DNA from: Burkholderiaceae bacterium
GTDB lineage: Bacteria > Pseudomonadota > Gammaproteobacteria > Burkholderiales > Burkholderiaceae_C
Length of the DNA: 10,004 nt
NCBI GenBank assembly: GCA_017999135.1
Contig: JAGOBT010000071.1
Coordinates: forward strand, 1-10,004
Reading direction: 5' to 3'
Made by a program: the position numbers and the translations under genes. The notes beneath the pieces were generated by a model. The model did no database searches, was not told where the DNA came from, and saw nothing but the letters and a program-made list of their open reading frames with translations. Positions 5,982 to 10,004 of this stretch are shown here, in pieces (position 1 is the first letter of the stretch; each line of letters begins with the position of its first letter).

Positions 5982-7472
5982 TCAGCGGTACTGCAGGCTG
6001 CCGTCGTCCAGGTCGGCCTGGGGCAGTGTGTGGCGCTCGCTCGCGTAGTCCTGGCCGTGCACCCAGGGGGCGCGGTCGCCCTGCTGCGGCAGCAGGGCCA
6101 TGCCGCGCTGCATGTAGCCGGGGTTGAAGTTGTCGGGCGTGATCCAGGGCAGGCGGGCCATGTCGGCGTCCTGCGGGCGCAGTGCGGGCTGCACCACGCT
6201 GGCGCCGCGCGCGTCCATGTGCTGCAGCAGGCGGCACACCAGGTCGCCCATCAAGTCGGCGCGCAGGGTCCAGCTGGCACGCAGGTAGCCGAACACCCAG
6301 GCCAGGTTGGGCACGCCGGTGAACATGGCGCCGTTCCAGGCCACCGTCTGGGCAAAGTCCAGTGGCTGGCCGTCGATGCTGAAGTGGATGTCGCCCAGCA
6401 CGTTGAGGTGGAAGCCGGTGGCGGTGACCACCACATCGGCCTGCAGCTGCGCGCCCGATTGCAACTGGATGCCGTCGGGCGTGAAGGCCTCGATCTGGTC
6501 GGTGACCACCGACGCCTGGCCGCTGCGCACCGCCTTGAACAGGTCGGCATCGGGCACGAAGGCAATGCGCTGCTGCCACGGCCGGTAGCGCGGGTTGAAA
6601 TGCTCGGCCACCAGGTGCCCGTGCTCGGGGCCCAGCGCGGCGCGCACGCCGGCCAGCAGCTCGTGCCGCACCACCTCGGGCTCGGCGGTGCAGCGGCGGA
6701 TGAAGTTGGCCTGGTCGAACAGCACCTTGCGGCGCACGATCTCGTGCGTCCACGCGCTCGGAATCTCCAGCTGGCGCAGCGTGTCGGCCAACTCGTTGGC
6801 ATTGCGGCCGGTGATGAAGAAGGTGGGGCTGCGCTGCAGCATGGTGACGTGGGCGCACTGCCCGGCAATCGCCGGGATCAGCGTGGCGGCGGTGGCGCCT
6901 GAGCCGATCACCACCACACGCTTGCCCGTCAGGTCCAGGTCGGCGGGCCAGGTCTGCGGGTGCACCACCCGGCCCTGGAAATCGGCCATGCCGGGCCATG
7001 ACGGCGTGTAGCCCTCGCTGTGGCGGTAGTAGCCCTGGCACATCCACAGGAAGCGGGCGCGGACCTGCACCGTCTCGGTGTTGTCGCCATTCCCGGTGGG
7101 CCGCGTGGCGGTGACCGTCCAGCGCTGCGCGCCGCTGTCCCAGGCCGCCTGCTGGATGCCGTGCCGGTAGTGCATCTGCGGCGCCAGGCCGTGCTCGTCA
7201 ATCACCTCGCCCAGGTAGGCCAGGATTTCGTCGGCGGTGGCGATGGGCTTGCCCATCCACGGCTTGAAGCGGTAGCCGAAGGTGAACAGGTCGCTGTCGC
7301 TGCGGATGCCCGGGTAGCGGTGGGTGCGCCAGGTGCCGCCGAAGCCGTCCTGGCTTTCGAGAATCGCCCAGGTCTTGCCCGGGCATTGCTGCTGCAGGTG
7401 CACTGCCGCGCCGATGCCGGAGATGCCGGCACCGACGATCAGCACGTCGAGGTCTTGAACAGGGTCAGCCAT
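5982..7472 (-). CDS. Type I Baeyer-Villiger monooxygenase, EthA-like
   Basis: A 496-residue FAD/NADPH monooxygenase. The N-terminal FAD-binding glycine motif is GAGISG (14-19), followed by GGTW and RYPGIRSDSDLFTFGYRF, the arrangement seen in the EthA subgroup. The diagnostic Baeyer-Villiger fingerprint F-x-G-x3-H-x3-W-P is complete at 165-176 (F165, G167, H171, W175). The second Rossmann motif for NADPH, G-S-G-A-T-A, is at 190-195, and the late ATGF segment is present. Such enzymes use O2 and NADPH to turn ketones into esters or lactones, or to oxidise sulfur, in the cytoplasm. An in-frame ATG at 7505 would add 11 residues, but the ATG at 7472 is preceded by GAGG (complement of 7480-7483) at good spacing and starts right before the Rossmann strand. 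A 126-nt gap with a hairpin repeat separates it from the crotonase gene upstream. Natural substrate unknown; sulfur oxidation or hydroxylation cannot be excluded. Confidence 0.93.
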   Translation of the reverse strand: MADPVQDLDVLIVGAGISGIGAAVHLQQQCPGKTWAILESQDGFGGTWRTHRYPGIRSDSDLFTFGYRFKPWMGKPIATADEILAYLGEVIDEHGLAPQMHYRHGIQQAAWDSGAQRWTVTATRPTGNGDNTETVQVRARFLWMCQGYYRHSEGYTPSWPGMADFQGRVVHPQTWPADLDLTGKRVVVIGSGATAATLIPAIAGQCAHVTMLQRSPTFFITGRNANELADTLRQLEIPSAWTHEIVRRKVLFDQANFIRRCTAEPEVVRHELLAGVRAALGPEHGHLVAEHFNPRYRPWQQRIAFVPDADLFKAVRSGQASVVTDQIEAFTPDGIQLQSGAQLQADVVVTATGFHLNVLGDIHFSIDGQPLDFAQTVAWNGAMFTGVPNLAWVFGYLRASWTLRADLMGDLVCRLLQHMDARGASVVQPALRPQDADMARLPWITPDNFNPGYMQRGMALLPQQGDRAPWVHGQDYASERHTLPQADLDDGSLQYR

Positions 7473-7479
7473 GGAGCAT

Positions 7480-7483
7480 CCTC
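7480..7483 (-). promoter_or_regulatory. Ribosome binding site of the Baeyer-Villiger monooxygenase
   Basis: GAGG on the minus strand lies 7 nt before the ATG at 7472 and selects that start over the in-frame ATG at 7505. Confidence 0.6.
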
Positions 7484-7531
7484 GTGACGACGGTGGCGCG
7501 GGCACAACGCAAGCAAGCAGCCGCCGCGGAA

Positions 7532-7598
7532 CCGGCTTCGCCGGGCCGCTGGGGGCCGCCCCCTTGAGGGGGAGCGCCGCAGGCGCTTCGGGGGTGGG
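7532..7598. repeat. Triple-hairpin intergenic repeat, Burkholderiales type
   Basis: Three short perfect hairpins stand in a row: CCGGC-TTC-GCCGG (7532-7544), CCCCC-TTGA-GGGGG (7559-7572) and AGCGCC-GCA-GGCGCT (7573-7587), then a G-run ending at the crotonase stop. From memory, near-identical GC-rich blocks with a CCCCCTTGAGGGGG core recur between genes in Comamonadaceae/Rubrivivax-type genomes; this cannot be verified here. Lying between two co-directional minus-strand genes, it may act as a partial terminator, an mRNA stabiliser or a mobile repeat. The rest of the 7473-7598 gap contains only the monooxygenase ribosome binding site. Confidence 0.6.
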
Positions 7599-8495
7599 TC
7601 ATCTGAATTCCGGTTCGTCCCACCAGGGGAAGAAGTCGGGCATGTCGGTCGACACCTTGTTCGGATACACCGGCGTGCGCTTCTCCAGGAAGCTGCTGAC
7701 GCCTTCGCGTGCGTCGGCCGACTGGCCACGCGCCTGGATGGCGCGGCTGTCGACCTGGTGCGCCTTCATCGGGTGGTCTTGGCCGGCCATGTGCCACAGC
7801 ATCTGGCGGGTGAGTGCCACCGACACCGGCGCGGTGTTGTCGGCGATCTCGCGGGCCAGCGCGCGGGCGGCGGGCAGCAGCTCGTCGGGTGCGTGCAGGC
7901 TGCGCACCAGGCCGCGGTCCTTGGCTTCCTGGGCGTCGAACACCCTGCCGGTGAAACACCACTCCAGTGCGGTCTGCATGCCCACCAGGCGGCCCAGGAA
8001 CCAGGTAGACGCTGCCTCGGGCGTGATGCCGCGCCGTGCAAACACGAAACCGAAGCGCGCCGTGGTGCTGGCCATGCGGATGTCCATCGGCAGCTGCATC
8101 GTCATGCCGATGCCCACGGCCGCGCCGTTGATGGCGCCGATCACCGGTTTCAGGCTCTTGAAGATGCGCAGCGTGGCGATGCCGCCGCCATCGCGGTAGA
8201 TGCCGTTGACCTTGTACTTGTCGCGCGCCGATTCGCCACGCGAGTCGTAGTCGAAGGTCTTGCCGCCGGCCGACAGGTCGGCCCCGGCGCAGAAGGCCTT
8301 GCCGGCGCCGGTGATGATGACCACGCGCACGTCGTCGTTCTTGTCGGTCTCGTCGAACACCGCCACCAGGTCGTCGCGCATCTGGGTGGTGAAGGCATTC
8401 ATCTTCTCGGGCCGGTGCAGGGTGACGGTGGCGATGCCGTCTTGCACGTCGTACAGCAGGGTTTCGAAGGTGGGCAAACTCGTGGGCAGGGCCAT
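7599..8495 (-). CDS. Crotonase-fold enoyl-CoA hydratase/isomerase family protein
   Basis: A 298-residue crotonase, somewhat longer than the usual 260. The N-terminal part has TVTLHRPEKMNAF and the first oxyanion-hole segment FCAGADLS (A70-G71-A72-D73). The second oxyanion segment is NGAAVGIG (123-130). The two glutamates of classical hydratases (Glu144 and Glu164 in the rat enzyme) appear replaced by Thr132 and about Phe152. By contrast Glu160, in ITPEAAS, sits where peroxisomal ECI2-type delta3,delta2-enoyl-CoA isomerases carry their catalytic acid (SPEG in that family). Double-bond isomerisation, or another crotonase reaction, is therefore more likely than simple hydration. The unusual C-terminal tail is rich in Pro, Trp and Phe. 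The ATG at 8495 follows a GGAG about 10 nt upstream and lies 34 nt below the amidohydrolase stop. It acts on a cytoplasmic acyl-CoA made by the neighbouring CoA-loading enzymes. Confidence 0.9.
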   Translation of the reverse strand: MALPTSLPTFETLLYDVQDGIATVTLHRPEKMNAFTTQMRDDLVAVFDETDKNDDVRVVIITGAGKAFCAGADLSAGGKTFDYDSRGESARDKYKVNGIYRDGGGIATLRIFKSLKPVIGAINGAAVGIGMTMQLPMDIRMASTTARFGFVFARRGITPEAASTWFLGRLVGMQTALEWCFTGRVFDAQEAKDRGLVRSLHAPDELLPAARALAREIADNTAPVSVALTRQMLWHMAGQDHPMKAHQVDSRAIQARGQSADAREGVSSFLEKRTPVYPNKVSTDMPDFFPWWDEPEFR

Positions 8496-8529
8496 GGGGA
8501 AGGGTCTCCGTGGAAGGGTTGGAAGGTGG

Positions 8530-9720
8530 TCAGGCGGCCTGCAGGTGCTGCGGCCGGCGCAGATGCGGCGCCAGCCCGGCGCCCATCAGGTCGATGAAGT
8601 TGTCGGCATAGAAGCGGCGGCGATCAGCCTCCGGCGTGCGCGCCAGCGATTCGTCGAAGCGCTTCAGCGGCGCGCGGCCGCCTTCCACATGCGGGTAGTC
8701 CGACGAGAACAGCGCCAACTCGGGGCCGCTGTTGGCGATGATCCAGCCCGCGTCTTCATGCGGGTAGGGCGTGACCCGCAGCTGCCGGCGCACGATCTCG
8801 CTGGGCAGAGCGCTCAGCTGCTGCAACCGGGTTTCGTTGCGGCGGAAGGCATGGGCGGCGCTGTCCATCGCCCGCATCCAGCCTGGCACCCAGGCCGCAC
8901 CCAGCTCGATGGCGCCCCATTTCAGCTGGGGGAAGCGGTCGAACACGCCGTCGAAGATCAGCGTGGCCAGGGTCTGCATCACCGCGCTGGGGATGGGCAT
9001 GTAGCTGACCGCCGTGAAGTTGTCGTCGCCGCCGTGGAAATCAGGCACCGGCGGGCCGCCGTTGACCTTGTAGACCGGGTTCATCTTCTCTTCGCCGCCC
9101 ACATGGAACAGCACCGGGATGCCGGCCTCCTGCGCCTGCGCCCACACCGCATCCAGCCCCGCGTGGCTGGGGCTGTGCCGCTGCGGGCACTTGCTGGGCA
9201 CCATCAGCGCCTTGGCGCCCAGGCGAATGGCCAGCGCGGTGGTGGCGGCGGCGCGGTGAAAGTCTTCCAGCGGCACATAGGCGGTGGCCAGCAGGCGCTC
9301 ATCCACCGTGCAGAAGTCGGCCAGCATGCGGTTGTGGGCGTCGGCCGCGGCGTAGCACAGGGCCATGTCGTCGCCCTGGTCGAGCCCGAAGTTGCCCAGG
9401 CAGAAGGTGGTGAACACCAGCTGGCTGGCGAAGCCCAGCAGGTTCAGCGCCTCGGGCCGGTCGGCACGCAGAAAGGACCCATGCGCCTCGTGGTTCTTGC
9501 GCAGCATGATGTTGGGCGCCACGCCGGCGCGGAATGCGGGGTCGGCATGGGCCTCTTGCGACCGACCGGGGCGCAAGCCGCGCGCCAGCTGGGCCTGGTA
9601 GCCGGCGCTGGCGTGGTAGCGCGGCAGCAGGGCGGCGTCGAAGTACGCATCCAGGCAGTCGTCCAACTCCATCAGGTGGCTGTCGGCGTCGTGGATCAGG
9701 CGGCCGTTGGCGTAGGTCAT
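8530..9720 (-). CDS. Amidohydrolase-family (amidohydrolase 2) TIM-barrel protein
   Basis: A 396-residue member of the amidohydrolase-2 group, which includes ACMSD-like decarboxylases and hydrolases. The first-strand metal motif reads D11-A-D13-S-H15 followed by E18, a D-x-H variant of the usual H-x-H. Mid-barrel histidine H206 is in IPVLFHVGG. The late strand LFSSDYPHVEGG supplies D341, the expected catalytic or metal aspartate, and H344. This pattern is common in uncharacterised proteins next to acyl-CoA catabolism genes; reactions in the family include decarboxylation and C-C or ester/lactone hydrolysis. The ATG at 9720 has AGGAG 7 nt upstream; an in-frame ATG at 9747 would overlap the preceding CoA-transferase stop and has no such site. 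It lies 23 nt below that CoA-transferase. It may open the product of the Baeyer-Villiger enzyme, but this is inference. Confidence 0.88.
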   Translation of the reverse strand: MTYANGRLIHDADSHLMELDDCLDAYFDAALLPRYHASAGYQAQLARGLRPGRSQEAHADPAFRAGVAPNIMLRKNHEAHGSFLRADRPEALNLLGFASQLVFTTFCLGNFGLDQGDDMALCYAAADAHNRMLADFCTVDERLLATAYVPLEDFHRAAATTALAIRLGAKALMVPSKCPQRHSPSHAGLDAVWAQAQEAGIPVLFHVGGEEKMNPVYKVNGGPPVPDFHGGDDNFTAVSYMPIPSAVMQTLATLIFDGVFDRFPQLKWGAIELGAAWVPGWMRAMDSAAHAFRRNETRLQQLSALPSEIVRRQLRVTPYPHEDAGWIIANSGPELALFSSDYPHVEGGRAPLKRFDESLARTPEADRRRFYADNFIDLMGAGLAPHLRRPQHLQAA

Positions 9721-9727
9721 CGTGTGT

Positions 9728-9732
9728 CTCCT
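9728..9732 (-). promoter_or_regulatory. Ribosome binding site of the amidohydrolase gene
   Basis: AGGAG on the minus strand lies 7 nt before the ATG at 9720, within the 23-nt gap after the CoA-transferase stop. It fixes the start at 9720 rather than 9747. Confidence 0.75.
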
Positions 9733-9743
9733 CTCACAACGTC

Positions 9744-10004
9744 TCACTGGACCACGCCGCTGGTCAGCAGGTGGTCGATCTGTGCGCTGCTGTAGCCGGC
9801 CTCGGCCAGCAGCGTGCGGCTGTGTTCGCCCAGGCCGGGTGCCGGGCCGGGCGGGCGCGGGGTGCTGCCGTGCAGCAGGATCGGCGCGGCCACCGTGGTG
9901 CCGCTGCGGTGGCCGTAGGGCACCAGGGCGCCGGCGGCGCGCATCTGGGCGTCGTCGTCGATGTCGGCCAGCGTGCCGACCACGCCGAAGGTGATGCCGG
10001 CGGC
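9744..10004 (-). CDS. C-terminal fragment of a second CaiB/BaiF CoA-transferase
   Basis: Only the last 86 residues are inside the window; the gene continues beyond the right edge, so the frame is open at 10004 and the GTG at 9983 is not taken as a start. The visible part begins GITFGVVGTLADIDDDAQMRAAG, which matches the class III CoA-transferase segment 'p.g.v.t..e...dpqlra.g'. It ends with the small-domain pattern PAPGLGEHSRTLLAEAGYSSAQIDHL, the typical family C-terminus, with the GEH motif also present in the CoA-transferase at 942-2135. The catalytic Asp would lie outside. It is the most upstream visible gene of the minus-strand array and is clearly not a copy of the other transferase at the residue level. 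A CoA-transferase is expected to move CoA between carboxylates of the pathway. Confidence 0.82.
   Translation of the reverse strand, partial: AAGITFGVVGTLADIDDDAQMRAAGALVPYGHRSGTTVAAPILLHGSTPRPPGPAPGLGEHSRTLLAEAGYSSAQIDHLLTSGVVQ

Noticed and set aside
4951..6048. A 365-codon plus-strand frame opposite the Bug gene
   Set aside because: Its composition is typical of antisense frames in GC-rich DNA; the minus strand encodes an unmistakable Bug protein here.
4963..7047. A 694-codon minus-strand frame that would join the Bug protein to an upstream extension
   Set aside because: The upstream part is an out-of-frame reading of the monooxygenase gene. The true Bug start at 5946 has a ribosome binding site and is followed by a signal peptide.
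8260..9795. A 511-codon plus-strand frame opposite the amidohydrolase
   Set aside because: Low-complexity Gly/Ala/Val/His/Arg composition, no domain pattern, and it is antisense to a clear amidohydrolase.
1..10004. tRNA, rRNA, CRISPR array, insertion sequence or integrase
   Set aside because: No repeat-spacer periodicity, transposase or integrase motifs, tRNA-like cloverleaf ends or rRNA conserved blocks were seen; coding genes fill almost all of the window.

Overview
The window is GC-rich throughout and gene-dense, with strong G/C preference at third codon positions. The gene content is a Bug-type periplasmic binding protein, CaiB/BaiF CoA-transferases, an acyl-CoA synthetase and a hairpin repeat of a kind I recall from Comamonadaceae/Rubrivivax-like genomes. 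This suggests a betaproteobacterium of the order Burkholderiales. That placement is inferred from style and gene content, not from a marker gene.

Layout: two operon-like arrays face each other and meet at about 4175. The plus-strand array (1-4172) holds the end of a short-chain dehydrogenase/reductase, a VOC (glyoxalase-fold) protein, a class III CoA-transferase and an acyl-CoA synthetase with a globin-like domain fused to its C-terminus. The minus-strand array, read from the right edge (10004 down to 4177), holds the end of a second class III CoA-transferase, a TIM-barrel amidohydrolase, a crotonase-fold protein, an EthA-like Baeyer-Villiger monooxygenase, a Bug-family substrate-binding protein and a small lipoprotein. 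The two arrays converge with a 4-nt gap, and both stop codons lie in a perfect 10-nt palindrome. No tRNA, rRNA, insertion sequence, integrase or CRISPR array is visible. Promoters for both arrays probably lie outside the window.

Working together (inference): the set looks like a catabolic locus for a ketone- or ring-containing acid or terpenoid/alicyclic compound. A periplasmic Bug protein would bind the substrate. The SDR would convert an alcohol to a ketone, and the Baeyer-Villiger monooxygenase would insert O2-derived oxygen to give an ester or lactone. The amidohydrolase-fold enzyme may hydrolyse or decarboxylate an intermediate. The synthetase and two CoA-transferases would load and exchange CoA, and the crotonase would isomerise or hydrate the acyl-CoA. 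The true substrate cannot be read from the sequence.

The most unusual item is the acyl-CoA synthetase-globin fusion (2190-4172). A complete adenylating enzyme, with all core motifs, is followed after a very short linker by about 130 residues with a globin pattern, including a CD1-type Phe and an F8-type proximal His. Also notable are a 60-nt multi-stem hairpin between the binding-protein and lipoprotein genes, a triple-hairpin intergenic repeat, and a crotonase that lacks both hydratase glutamates but keeps an isomerase-type glutamate.
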